A stretch of 64,000 nt of DNA, from assembly GCA_930367205.1 (NCBI GenBank), contig OV884009.1, positions 82,357,189 to 82,421,188 of the forward strand, read 5' to 3'. The DNA comes from Acanthosoma haemorrhoidale (taxonomy: Eukaryota > Arthropoda > Insecta > Hemiptera > Acanthosomatidae). Position numbers and translations under genes: made by a program. Positions within the stretch are counted from its first letter, which is position 1, and every line of letters begins with the position of its first letter. Shown here in pieces: positions 23,331-34,111 of this stretch. Below the pieces are notes generated by a model. The model ran no database searches. It was given only the letters and a program-made list of their open reading frames with translations, and was not told the DNA's origin.

Positions 23331-26228
23331 TCAACACCCTCCCCCCTGTGTTGGGAGTTTCAACTGTTCAATGTGAACGGTTCGCCCCTTCTTTGGGGTG
23401 GTCATACTCTCGATGGTCACGAGATTATGTTCCCGAATTATGATGACCTTAAAGGGCCCCTCATACCGAACAAGTTCCTTACTACGATTTGACACGACTT
23501 TTCTGTACACAACGGTCCCAATCGATATTGCTCCTATGCGATCCCGCACCTTCAAATTTGCCCGTGCCACGCGCTTGGATTTTTCACGCATAATCTTATC
23601 GCGTACTTTGTACCACATCTTTTCGAGCTGTATGTGGGTGTTATGGAGCTGTGCCACCATTCCCTCATCCGCCACCGTCTCTGGCCAGTTCCTCGGTCTC
23701 ACTCGTAATCCGAACAAAATTTCGAAGGGTGCTAACCCCGTCGTGGCATGTATCGAGTGGTTGTATGCCGCCACCGCCATTGGCATCGCTACGTTCGCCG
23801 ACAGGCCTTTATCCACCTGGTACACGCGTAAGTGGTCGCTGAGGGTGCTGTGTAACCTTTCGATGGTTCCCCTGCTCTTGGGATGCCCGGGGGTATTAAA
23901 ATGCCATGCCACATCCCGTTTTTGCATTTCGGCTCTCACGGTTGCATTGTCAAACTCCCGTCCCCCGTCCGACGAGATCCTCTCTGGTATGCCGTAGAAT
24001 TGAAACCATGTGTTGAGCGCTTGTAATATGGAATCTGATGACTTGTCTCCCACCGCGTAGGCCATAGCCACTTTGCTAAATGGGTCGATGATAGTGACCC
24101 ACTTAAAACCCCGCCACGTGAAGGTGTCCACTTGAATCTCCGTCAGTGGTGCTTCTGCCGTGGGTGATTCCTCCTGGAGTCCCTGCGGGGGATGTCTATC
24201 ATATTTCGTCTTCTGAGAAACTTCGCATGCTCCGATTACCTCCTGAATAGTCCGCTGCATCCCCCACCAAAAATAGCGCCTTCGTAGTGCTTGTGCCGTC
24301 TCCTGCCCACCGCGGTGGTTGGTTTTTCCTTGGTGATACGCCAGTGTTAACTCGCGTTGCTGCTCCTCGTCCCGCAGGGTTCGGACCACGGAAAGACACC
24401 GAATGAACGAGCGATCCACCCCCAACAGCTCTTTCTGCCACAGCTTTTTAATTTTGTCCCACACAGTCGCGTTGCCCACGAATAAATGGTGTGTTTTGCC
24501 GGGTTTGGACACGTCCTTGAGAGCCTGACAAATTTGATCTCCTCGAACTCCCGGTGGTGACCAAATCGTCGCGATCTGACTCCTGCCGTACGTACTATGG
24601 AGTATTTTCAGAGCACCCGATGTTTGAGTTTTCCAAATGATCTGCCTCCGCTTATCATTGATAATTTCGTCCGTCGTCTCCATATCACGCGGTCTCTCTC
24701 CTATAGACTTGTCTGATGGTGTGTCCGCACTCCTGTCACTATCTTTCCGTGTGCTGCTCCTGCCCGCTTCTCCAGGCGTCCATTCCTCAATGAACTGCCT
24801 CATACCGCTCGATGTTTCCCCTTCTTCTATGGCGTTCACCATAATAGCGCGCGACAGCCAATCTGCCACGACGTTGTCTTTACCTGGCTTATATACAATA
24901 TCCAGATTGTATTGGGCTAAGAATTCCTTCCACCTTGTTACCCTTGAGGAGGATTCTTTGAGTTTTCCGACCCATTGAAGAGGTCGGTGATCCGTATGTA
25001 TTCGAAACCTTCTGCCAAATACATACGGACGGAAGTGCCCAATGGCCCACACTATCCCGAGGAGTTCTCGTTCCAGAGCGCTGTACCGCGCCTCCGTGTC
25101 CGTCAGGCGTCTGCTCGCGTAAGCCACCGGTCTTTCCCCGTCTTCGCCTTCCTGTGACAATACTGCCCCCAAGGCATAGTCGCTTGCGTCGGTGGTGATC
25201 GTGAAATCCTTCTCAAAGTTAGGGAAAGCCAAAATCGGCGCCTCCTGCAAACGTGCCAAGCATTTGCGGATATTCTGCTCTATCAGCGGCGTGATCATTA
25301 TCCGTGCTCCTTTCCGTAGTAAATTGTTAATGGGTACCATATATTCTGCCATGTCCGGCACGAAACGGCGGTAGTAATTGAGCGTGCCCAGTAATCTCCG
25401 AATCCCTTTTACATCTTTTGGCACCTCCATTCTCTGGATCGCTTCTACTTTCGTCGAGTCTGGCTGAACCCCTTCCTGTGAGATTGTGTGCCCTAAAAAA
25501 CTAATCTGCTCCTGCCCCAGTGACGATTTGTCTATTGACAGTTTCAACCAGAAATCCCTTAATCTCTCAAATACGTTCCGGAGGTGTTGAATATGTTCCG
25601 ATTCCGTTCGGCTGAAGATCAGCAGGTCATCCATGTAAATTTGGCACATATTTTCGTCCATTCCTCTCAGAAGTTCGTCCATGAGACGCTGAAAGGTTAT
25701 TGGAGCATTTTTGAGACCGAACGGCATTCTCGTGAACTCAAAATGCCCTCTTTCAAACAAAAACGCCGTTTTATGTTGGTCATGCGCAGCTAGTTTGATC
25801 TGATGGTACCCTGCTTTTAGGTCCAATGTGCTAAAAAATTTTGGACCGTTTAGTCTGTCTAGGATGTCTTCGAACCGCGGGATCGGATATTATTCGTCCA
25901 GGGTATTATCGTTAAGTTTCCGAAAATCCACCACGACTCGGTATTTTTCCTCACATTCTCCCGGTCGACTTTTCTTTTTCACTGCCCACAAAGGGCTATT
26001 ATACGGAGACGTGCTATCTCTGATAATACCTTGGCGCTTGAGATCCTCAATCTCCTTTCTAATGTGTTGTCTGAGCGCTTGCGGATACCGCCTCTCCTTC
26101 ACATACGTCACCCGCTCTACTTTTAACGGGATCTCATGTAGCGTTTTCCCCGTTGCTCCTAGCTTGTCCCCTTCAGCGAAAAAAATATCCCTAAACTCGC
26201 TCCTCAGACTCTCCCTCCAATCCTCCAC
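23331..26228 (-). pseudogene. pol of the Gypsy element: reverse transcriptase, RNase H, integrase
   Basis: One frame is broken only by a TAA at 25890-25892 between LDE and YPIPRF, at the start of the RT palm. The 831-residue part downstream (counting from 25826) has YMDD at 64-67, the RNase H motif TTDAS (211-215) with TDHRP near 278-282, and an integrase with catalytic D567, D620 and E656. The integrase zinc motif has H498, H504 and C534, but Ser at 537 where the second Cys is expected. The stop is 12 residues after HIEQLKLP, followed by 345 bases without an env frame. Apart from the TAA the enzyme motifs look functional. Confidence 0.93.
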
Positions 26229-26232
26229 TCTC

Positions 26233-26706
26233 TTAACCGCTCCTATTTGCTCCGTTTCGCCCCTTACGCCCCCCCCCCCGGCTTCGATAGGTTCGCTTCC
26301 CTATTTTTATCCTCCAGTTCTCACCCTCGTTTTCGATGTGCGCGCCTACTTTTCCCAGTAAATCACACCCCACTATTATCTGGTATTCCCGTGGCATGTC
26401 TTCCACGACGTGTACTTTTATGTCACCCATTACTTTCGCCCATTCTTCCAGCCCCACGACCGCTTCTCCCATTACTTCGCAGGGTCCCCCAAGAGTAAGT
26501 AATTTACACTTACATACCTTGATCTGGTGTGCCCTCTCTCCTCCACGCAACCTCTCTAACGCACCACGAGATATTATTGTATTGGTGCTGCCAGTATCAA
26601 TGAGGCACCTCTCCCCCTTCCCGAACTCGATAATTGGCAAACCACACATCCTTTCCCGCACTGTATTGCACCTTAGGATGCGGTCGCCTCTCTGCTGCCA
26701 CTCTCC
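26233..26706 (-). pseudogene. aspartic protease of the Gypsy element
   Basis: The protease region reads in the same frame as the nucleocapsid, separated from it only by the TGA at 26707-26709. The active-site motif LIDTGSTNTII is intact, and the flap/late motif IIVGCDLL follows about 65 residues later. The frame ends at a TAA just beyond a run of 11 C (26269-26279), after which the polymerase continues in another frame. The protease would process Gag-Pol. Confidence 0.85.
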
Positions 26707-27814
26707 TCAGGCCTCCGTACGCCGCTCCCATCTGCGCGAGGGATTCTTCTGCCACTCTCGTCGTCTGCTCCCGCTGCGCTTCGACTCCTCTCCGTCTGTC
26801 TCCGACGTCCCTGATGACTCGTCGCCCGATGATCCAATTTCTCTTGGTGTCGCGCTCCGCCTCTCCCGGATTTCCTGGTTATTCACCTCCATTGGTTCTT
26901 CTTTGTGAAATTCCCTTCTACGAAACAAGTATGGACATTGTCTTGCTATGTGTCCTTCTTCCCCACACTCAAAGCACTTAGTGCGAGGGCACTGAGCTAC
27001 CAGATGGCCCGTCTTTCCACAACCATGACATTTCCTTTCTTCTTTCCGAGGTGCGTACCTAGGCCTCGTCACTCCCAATCTTCTCTCCCCTGTCTCTACC
27101 GGCAAATGGCGTTTCCTGTCTCCTCCACACTGCTTTTGGGGTCCTGTTTCTCCTATATGGGATCTGGCTCCAATCGTTTTCATCTTCGTTCATTTTTACT
27201 TCTTCTTCCCTTGCGCTAGCATCTATCATCGCCTGGGCGCATTCGAGGAACGATCGCTCATTAGGGAACCCTTCCTTCCTTCCCGTCTCCTTCGCTAATT
27301 GTACCTTTAAGATTGTAGACAGGAATCCCATCCTGCCCTCCACTTCATCGGCGCTAGTTGTCTCCCTCATTTTCTCATTTATTTTATTGTAGCGGACAAC
27401 CAGGACTGCAGCATACTGTCCACTATTCTGTCTCGGAGATTTCATTTCTCGAAACATTTGGAATATATCCTCCTCTGGGGTCCATCGTCCCCCCCCCCCC
27501 ATATGCTTTTTTCAGTCTCGTCTTTACTATCTCCCATGGGGTTTCCTCGTCCGCCTGTATCAGGTTCAGCACCTTCCTTTTCACCCTGCACACCAGGTCT
27601 GCCTTTATTGACTTAGCGTCACCTGGGTCGAGTAACCCTTCGTCCATCTTGGCTTGTATCCTCTCCAAATCCTATATCCACCTTTGAGAAAATGATTTAA
27701 CTCACCTATTTCCCCAGAAAATTTTTCGAGGTCTGAGATCATTTTCCTCATGTCCTGTGACGTCACTGCCCGCACCTTCATCCACGCCAGTGAGTTCGCA
27801 TGGGCTTCAGCCAT
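26707..27814 (-). pseudogene. gag of the Gypsy element (capsid and nucleocapsid), frameshifted
   Basis: Reading starts at an ATG at 27814 and is spread over three frames: 27814 to about 27660, then to about 27500, then to about 27100, then a nucleocapsid frame ending in TGA at 26707-26709. The nucleocapsid has two CCHC knuckles, CHGCGKTGHLVAQC and CFECGEEGHIARQC, which bind genomic RNA. One frame change coincides with a run of 12 C at 27489-27500. The capsid part is charged and helical in character, as usual for Gypsy gag. Whether the shifts are real or base-calling errors in homopolymers cannot be settled here. Confidence 0.85.
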
Positions 27815-27932
27815 GGTTTCTTTAGGTAACTGTGGAACTTCAAACGCTGCCGGCTAAATCACACGAAAGTGAATAAGAAGGAAAAAAAAAACAAAAACCA
27901 ACTCGCACGTTAATGACTCGAACCCACTCCGC

Positions 27933-27950
27933 TCCCGGGTTTCGGCACCA
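27933..27950 (-). other. primer-binding site of tRNA-Phe type
   Basis: On the + strand this reads TCCCGGGTTTCGGCACCA, which matches the 3' end of insect cytosolic tRNA-Phe including the CCA. The last base overlaps the end of the LTR. The match is from memory of the tRNA, so the identity is strong but not computed. Confidence 0.8.
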
Positions 27951-28133
27951 GTTAACGATCGTCAACGAAAACGAGAAGAAAAAGGAAAGAGGTTGAATGT
28001 AGTTACTGAACGAGAGTTGTCACAAGACTGTCTTTATTTGAGCCTTTTAAAGCCTCTCTAAATACATTCGGGATGTTTACATCCCGATGACTTAAGGATT
28101 AGGCTGGCTGCCTACGACGTCCGAACCTTAACT
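27950..28133 (-). repeat. 5' LTR of the Gypsy element
   Basis: This copy matches 22802-22985 base for base as far as I can compare by eye. It is flanked on the right by TATA (28134-28137), the partner of the TATA at 22798-22801. The primer-binding site adjoins it at the lower coordinate. Confidence 0.95.
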
Positions 28134-28137
28134 TATA

Positions 28138-28894
28138 TCTTAACATGTAGCGGCATATTTGTCAAGAAGTGGTAGACGAGTTGACTTTCTTGATGGTCTA
28201 TAACATTATTTATTAATTGTCTTGTCAGCTCAGTGCCAAGAAATGATTAATGTTATATATTTATGGATTCTCAGGAGAAAACCTAGTGGATGTTCTTTCG
28301 GTTTAATAACATTGTTGAACAATTCAAACCTTTAATGAACCAGTGAGACAACATGAGGAAGAGATCAATAATTGTTAATTAACAATTATACAGAGACATG
28401 GCACCTCGAAGACTGGACTAAGTCAAAGTTCTTCACGAGATCTTTCATCATCATTTCTCTCTGATGTTTGGTTTCCAACGTTCGGAGCGCTAATTAGCAA
28501 TCTCAAAACAGTTAAGACTTAAAAAAACACTAAATAATAAAAAAAAAATGCTCAATTTAAACTAAAAACTATTAATAGAGGAAAAAGACAATAAATGTAC
28601 CTGTATATTTAACAGGTACAGTAAATATCACTGTTCTGCTGAGTTTATTTAGGCCTGCTTGATTTTCAACAAAGGGTAATGGGTGTTGAATGGTACAAGG
28701 TGTCTTGGTTGTTCCTGAGAAGGTACTTGGTTACCTCGCTGGTACCTAGAATAGGTCTTGGTGGCTTGAGGCAACATTTTGTCATCTCTTCGGGTATCCA
28801 AAAATAAATAATGTAATATTTTATGACAAATCAATTCAAATCTATTAAGCTTAATTTTTTAACTCCCAACATAAGCAATCTGAGGATAATGTGA
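28138..28894. other. intron sequence after the Gypsy insertion
   Basis: AT-rich, with the palindrome at 28368 and an ACCTGTATATTTAACAGGT hairpin near 28599-28617. Confidence 0.6.
28368..28389. repeat. 22-bp perfect palindrome
   Basis: ATAATTGTTAA followed by its exact inverted complement, centred on TTAA. Probably chance in AT-rich DNA. Confidence 0.9.
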
Positions 28895-29455
28895 ACACTT
28901 TAATGAGCAACCAAAACGAAGAACTCCTCCAGGATATGTCAGGCTGTCCTGCAAGGGAATTAGAGATGCTTTCATTCACTCAAAAGCTAAAAATAATATT
29001 CATTTGAAGTATGAATTCTCAACTCTTGAATGCAAGGGTTCTGGTTTAGATTTAGAACTGAAATACCTTAAAAGACAACTGAGTGAAATCCAAGCTGAGC
29101 TGGGCTAAAGAAAATGGCAAGAGAGATGAAGACTTCTGGCTTGACTAATAACAGAGAGAACGATTAAGGAAGAATCTATGGAAGCTGGATTAGGTGACAC
29201 TAAGAGATATTTAACATTACCAAAACATAGATATGCTACTGTTGCAAATAACTACCAAGGGAGCTTCACCAAATGGTTTATGATAATATATAATACAATA
29301 TAAAACAATTAAAACGGTAAAGATGTGTTATAATTGTTTGGGGTGATAATGGAAACCCACCGCCAGATTTTGACGATCTTGTTGCTACTGATGTTTCTCA
29401 GACACTGCTAATGAATTTGAAAATTCTGAAAGAGCTATTACAGTTCCTGTAAACG
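28895..29455 (+). pseudogene. decayed coding sequence of unknown origin
   Basis: Several stretches read like protein in shifting + frames: PGYVRLSCKGIRDAFIHSKA, ELKYLKRQLSEIQAELG, SMEAGLGDTKRYLTLPKHRY and GNPPPDFDDLVATDVSQTLL. They are broken by stops and shifts. The order in one strand over 550 bases suggests one source, either a processed pseudogene or a transposon gene. I do not recognise the family. Confidence 0.4.
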
Positions 29456-31014
29456 TACTACGCATGTACTACACTGTTTTATTAATTCACACTTGTAAAT
29501 AAATACTGCTCATTTTTATACTGTGGTAATTAACTTTACTATTCAATGAAATCAAACTTTAACTAGAGATGCTGATTTAAATTGGTTAACAGGAAAAAGT
29601 GCTTTTTCAATATCTAACAAAGGACTTATTTATTATTTTATCCACTTGCCTTTAAATAATATTGGAATGATGACATATTTAAATATCCCATATCCCTGAA
29701 TGAAAGATATTATAATTCTTGTTTTATCTACTTACAAAACTATGGTTATTATAAATGTAACTAATGCATTTTTTCTTAAGCCCTTTATAATTTATAACCA
29801 GGTATTTAATTGCCGCCATTTAGAATTAATTGAGCACATGCAGTAGAATCATCATTAAACATAAAATTGGTATCACATGGAAGTTAAGTCAAAACGCATG
29901 TTTACTTACATGAAACAAACTGTACAATATTTGAATTAGTGTTAATTACTCATTTCATAACTAGCTTTGAGATTAAGAAAAGGAATTTCAATTGTGTTAT
30001 CTTAACACTAAATCATTAATTAAACTAGCAGAAAGCGAAATGATGGTGGATTGTACCAACTTACCCATTCTTTACACACATGCTATCCACCTTCCATTCT
30101 TACCGGAATATTCACCTCGAAATATGTTAAGTACCAATGTTACTTTAAACATACTGTAGAAAATTAAATTAACCCCTATAAATGTTAAAACTTTAGAAAA
30201 ATATAGTATAAAAAGCAAAATATATGGAAGTAAGTATTAACCCTTGTTATGATATATCTTTTGTATGTACACTTTTATAGCTATTACTAATGTTTGTACA
30301 TATTGTAGCATACTTTCATCAAATAAACATAATATAATGAAAAGATTCTTCTTTGAGGAAGTCAAATTTGATGTAGTTAACATCGATTAATTTAATAATA
30401 ATAATAAACGTATGTTTATTTTACCTTTTATATCTGGGTGTGAATTAATAACAATGATCCACCAATTGGTTTTATAGTTGAATAATTTAGTAATTTTTAA
30501 AATGAAATGAATTGTATGTGAAATGAAATAGAAATGTAATTAATAAACTCAATGGTTAATTTTAACAAGCTCAAATTTATTTTTTACCTAAATGTTATAA
30601 CCAAGTGATGTTTTCTGTATTCTTTGAGGTAGGTGTTTAAATCGGGTTAGTCAACTGCGAGGGAAGGACAGTCTTGGATGTCTGAAGAGATGACAAAAAA
30701 TCCACCCTGACCTTCTACTCTAATTACCAGGTAACAGTTACCAGGTCCAAAATGTATTATGGAGAAAATAGTTTTTTTCATGTCACTGCAATATAATACG
30801 CTTAGCGTAATCTAGGGTTTATTTAGAAAAAAGCTACGAAGAATCGAATTTCGACACTTTGTCTATATGTATGTAATTTAATAATTGTATACATATATAC
30901 ATTATCCCTTTTCACAAAAGCAGGAAATAAAAAATGATTTTTTGATTTACTTTCATTATATTTATTATTAAGTTTGTACATTATTCAATTGTTTATATTA
31001 ATTTCTTGTTCCAG
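29456..31014. other. intron sequence up to exon 2
   Basis: Very AT-rich. No recognised feature until the acceptor ttccag at 31009-31014. Confidence 0.65.
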
Positions 31015-31218
31015 GGGTAAATTTGGCACAGTTTACAAATGTCGAGAAAAGGGGACCAATCTCACACTTGCCGCAAAATTTGTGGGGATCGCCCGGCGGC
31101 AAGACAGGCGGAATGTGGAGCGGGAAGTAGAGATCATGCGCACCCTCCAGCACCCTCGCCTCATCCAGCTTTACGACGCATTTGAGACTGACAACGTCAT
31201 GTGCGTTGTGTTGGAGCT
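31015..31218 (+). CDS. Strn-Mlck: MLCK exon 2: glycine loop, ATP lysine, helix C
   Basis: This 204-base exon is flanked by ttccag and gtgagt, and both junctions are in phase 2. It completes the glycine loop (residues 29-36, GRGKFGTV), supplies the ATP-binding lysine K51 in LAAKF and the helix-C glutamate E67 in REVEIM, and runs to VLEL at the hinge. HPRLIQLYDAFE is a hallmark of MLCK-type kinases. Its base composition is clearly more GC-rich than the flanking intron, as expected for conserved coding sequence. The upstream intron is about 16.7 kb and carries a full Ty3/Gypsy insertion in antisense. The downstream intron is about 7.5 kb and carries a mag-like element. Confidence 0.96.
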
Positions 31219-31621
31219 GTGAGTTCAGTTTTTTTTCTCCAAAATCTGATAAATTAAAACTCGAAAGGACAAAACTAGTTACTTATCCGAAATGTAGGAC
31301 AACCAAGTCGGAATAAGGTCATGTCTACCACTAAAAGATTCAAATGACTTTTACGTCATATTCGAACGAATAGTCTTGCTCCAGTCACTACGATTGATAA
31401 CAAATTTGTTTTGATATCATTTCCAAATATAAACATTTCCACTGTGATGTTAATTGAACTTCTGTGATTGATCTTGATTCCGGCAAATTAAGTGGTAAAC
31501 ATAGCCTTACCCTAACCTTGTTTTTCTGCATGTAACCTTGGAGTGGTCGCGCTTCAATTTTTACATGAAGGCTTGCGTGGTCGACCAGAGTCACTCACAA
31601 ATCTTTTGTTTGTTATTGATA

Positions 31622-31730
31622 CACATGCGGTCTGAAAAGTTTCCGACCTCAACATGAAGATGATAATAAAATAAATAAAAGCTAGTGAAATAAAAGCTTT
31701 GTTAGGTCGGAACTTTTCAGACCGCCCTCG
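31622..31730. mobile_element. 109-bp mariner-type MITE
   Basis: Near-perfect inverted ends around GCGGTCTGAAAAGTT and AACTTTTCAGACCGC are separated by about 50 bp of AT-rich sequence, and TA lies on both sides (31620-31621, 31731-31732). The right end with its flanking TA reads TACGAGGGCGG on the minus strand, typical of mariner ends. It lies about 400 bases after MLCK exon 2. Confidence 0.8.
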
Positions 31731-31917
31731 TATTATATATTTAATTTACTTACTTAATTGTTAAACTGTATACCTTACTTTAATGTCAGAAAAATAATAA
31801 AAATAAAACAGTCATATATTAATTACAGGTATATATTGAAAAAGGAAACAAAAACTACCATGCAAGTTGTCAAACTGTAAACATATTAGCAAAAAAACAA
31901 AGCTTACTCATCGACAG

Positions 31918-32510
31918 GTAAACATGACTCCACACCATTCCCCTGGGAATTCTCCCACAATTTTTGAAAATTATTCCTAGGCATTCCATAACTTCCTATC
32001 GAATACAGTATACCAAATAAAGCTCAAATTTCAACTTCATCTATCGTCCTGTCCTCTCTGTCTCGTGAATATTTACATTTCAGATTGTTTATATAAGTAT
32101 TCGTTGGCCTTACAATTATTCCATAAATATTGATTGCTATCTAAAAAAAGGTGAAGTAATCTGACCTCTGAATTTATCTTCGAGGATAATCCTTTTGGGC
32201 CAGGGAGGTGCGTGATTACATTTTCTGAGCGGGTCTTCACGTTTTTTTTAGTCATTCATTTTAAATATTTTATTTTGCCATCTTCCCCGAGATAGAATGA
32301 ATTTTGTCTCATACTCGCCGTATTCTTCTTTAGCTAGTCAGCTGCTCTGAATTTGTATTGTGGTAACTTTCACTTAGATAATCAATCCCTCCTGAATTCA
32401 ATTCTTCGGGAACGCTTTCATTCTCTTCAGATGACCTGTTCAACCACTGCTGCCAAATTTTGGGATTTGATGAGAGCTCAAATTTTCCTTTTTTCAGTTG
32501 TGACATGGTA
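31918..32510 (-). pseudogene. piggyBac-type transposase N-terminal relic
   Basis: On the minus strand a frame starts at ATG near 32507, with an acidic, Ser-rich N-terminus. Across a few frame changes it reads VKTRSENVITHLPGPKG and then RTIDEVEI, ALFGILYSIGSYGMP and NFQKLWENSQGNGVES. Text of the type TR-x-EN-x2-THLPG and DE-x-EI-x-ALFG is characteristic of the N-terminal third of piggyBac transposases. The catalytic Asp region is absent, and stops occur (for example after EVEI). This is a dead fragment adjoining the mag-like element. Confidence 0.75.
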
Positions 32511-32917
32511 ATCTATATGAAAAAAAAATAATAATAAAAACAGAAAAATATGATTTAGAGAGTATTTTTTTTCCTATTAGAAGGATTTAACACTACAAAA
32601 TAGATTTTAATTAAAAGATTGGTGATTAATATTGGTCAAACAATAAGTAAACTATATTATAGAATCATAAAATGAATTATTATACAAACAAAAATACTTA
32701 TCGGTGGAATAACTTGAGTGGTCATTTGGGGGACAGTTGTCAACCAGCATAGTTTGAAGGTAATAGTGTTCTTTAGTTGAAGGGTAAACTGAACTAAAAC
32801 TTTTTATATTCCAATAATAGGGGCTTCTTGGAGCATACCAGAAAGGAGAGGGTGGGGCGGATTTCCGGTAAGGAGTAATCCTTAAACAATGAAGGGTGGT
32901 AGACACTTGTCAACACT

Positions 32918-33108
32918 TGGATATTGTATGTTGTATATTTGAGAATATGGTGACAACACTGTCGTTACCTTTTTGTATGGTTATATGTTGTTGATATAGA
33001 GCTGGTTTAGAGTCGTAGTTACCATGATCTGTTGTGATGTAATTATGATTAATAAATGTGAACACCAATGTAACAGTTTTGTTTATTTAATAATAGCCAC
33101 ACAAAACA
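32918..33108 (+). repeat. 5' LTR of the mag-like element
   Basis: It is repeated at 37228-37423 with small indels, begins TGGATATTG and ends CACACAAAACA, and is followed directly by the primer site. Confidence 0.85.
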
Positions 33109-33126
33109 TGGCGCAGTCTATAAAGT
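33109..33126 (+). other. primer-binding site of tRNA-Ser type
   Basis: TGGCGCAGTC directly follows the left LTR and matches the 3' end of insect tRNA-Ser over ten bases; the rest does not match well. mag and 17.6-type elements use this primer. Confidence 0.55.
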
Positions 33127-33180
33127 AAAGTTATTCGGAGTGTCAAACGGGAATTAAAGTATAATAATTATCCATGTGCG

Positions 33181-34111
33181 ATGGAGTTCAATAAACCGTG
33201 TATTTTAAACCTTTCAACAGGAAATGTGGCAAATAATTTTCGGCTTTTCAAGGAGGAAATTAAGATTTATTTGTTGGCAACGGAAACTGTTAATAAATCA
33301 AGAGAAGTTCAAGTAGCCAGACTTAAAAACTGGGGTCCGAGGCTTTGAAGGTTTACATGTCCATCACTATGACAGCCTGTGATAGAGAATCTGTCGAATC
33401 AATATTGACCGTGCTTGAACAACATTGTATTCCAAAGAAAAATGAAACAATGGAGGTATTTAAATTTTTTAGTAGGAGGCAAGGTGCGAACGAGTCTTTT
33501 GAACATTTCTATGCGGAACTGAAGTCTCTCATTCTGCCTGTGAGTTTGGGAAACAAAAAGATAAGTTTCTCAAGGCGCAAATTGTTTTGGGCGTCAATTC
33601 TGCCTCGACCCGTGAACGCTTGTTGCGTGAAGATCCCTCGTTGAGTAAAACAGTTGCCTTTTGCAAATCTGTGGAGATGGCAGCCGACAACTTGCGAGTA
33701 ATCAAGGAACAAGAAGATCAACAGCAGCTAGAGGTCTTCAAGTTGGTGAGGAGAAACTATCAGCAGTCTGTAAATAATAATTATGTTGATAAGCCAGAAC
33801 TAAATAAGGATTTGTTGAATAAATCTGGAAATAGGAGTAAATTTCTTGATTGTACACGTTGTGGGCAGAAACACTCAAAGAATCGTTGCCCTGCGTTTGG
33901 CCAAAAGTGTTATAAATGCAATAAAATTGGGCATTGGGCTACAATGTGTGGTAGAGGAGTGAAAAAAGTTGAAAATGTGGGTGTTTCTGATCACAATGAG
34001 GCATTTGATGATTTTGGCATTGGTTCCATTAAAGTAAATCAAATAAATAAAAACAAAAACTGTGAATGGTTGAAAAATATAGAAATTAATGGAAAATTAT
34101 TTTTGTTCTAA
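33181..34111 (+). pseudogene. gag of the mag-like element, frameshifted
   Basis: It begins with an ATG 72 bases after the LTR. The frame shifts near 33335 and again near 33580, then runs through the paired zinc fingers CTRCGQKHSKNRC and CYKCNKIGHWATMC (RNA-binding nucleocapsid) to a TAA at 34109-34111. The zinc finger pair and the text between them are typical of mag-like elements. Confidence 0.85.

Larger units (their letters stand above)
22802..28133 (-). mobile_element. Ty3/Gypsy LTR retrotransposon, young, inserted antisense in the MLCK intron
   Basis: The element is 5332 bp with two 184-bp LTRs (22802-22985 and 27950-28133) that read as identical. They begin AGTTAA and end TTAACT on both strands and are flanked by a TATA duplication (22798-22801 and 28134-28137). 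On the minus strand the order is 5' LTR, tRNA-Phe-type primer site, gag with two zinc knuckles, protease, reverse transcriptase, RNase H, integrase, polypurine tract, 3' LTR. No env frame exists in the 345 bases between integrase and the 3' LTR. Identical LTRs mean a recent insertion, yet gag-pol carries several frameshifts and two in-frame stops, two of the shifts at long C runs. It lies antisense to the host gene in the 16.7-kb intron. Confidence 0.96.

Noticed and set aside
23398..26981. Several + strand open frames of 60-199 codons
   Set aside because: They are antisense shadows of the Gypsy gag-pol, whose minus-strand frame has clear domains.
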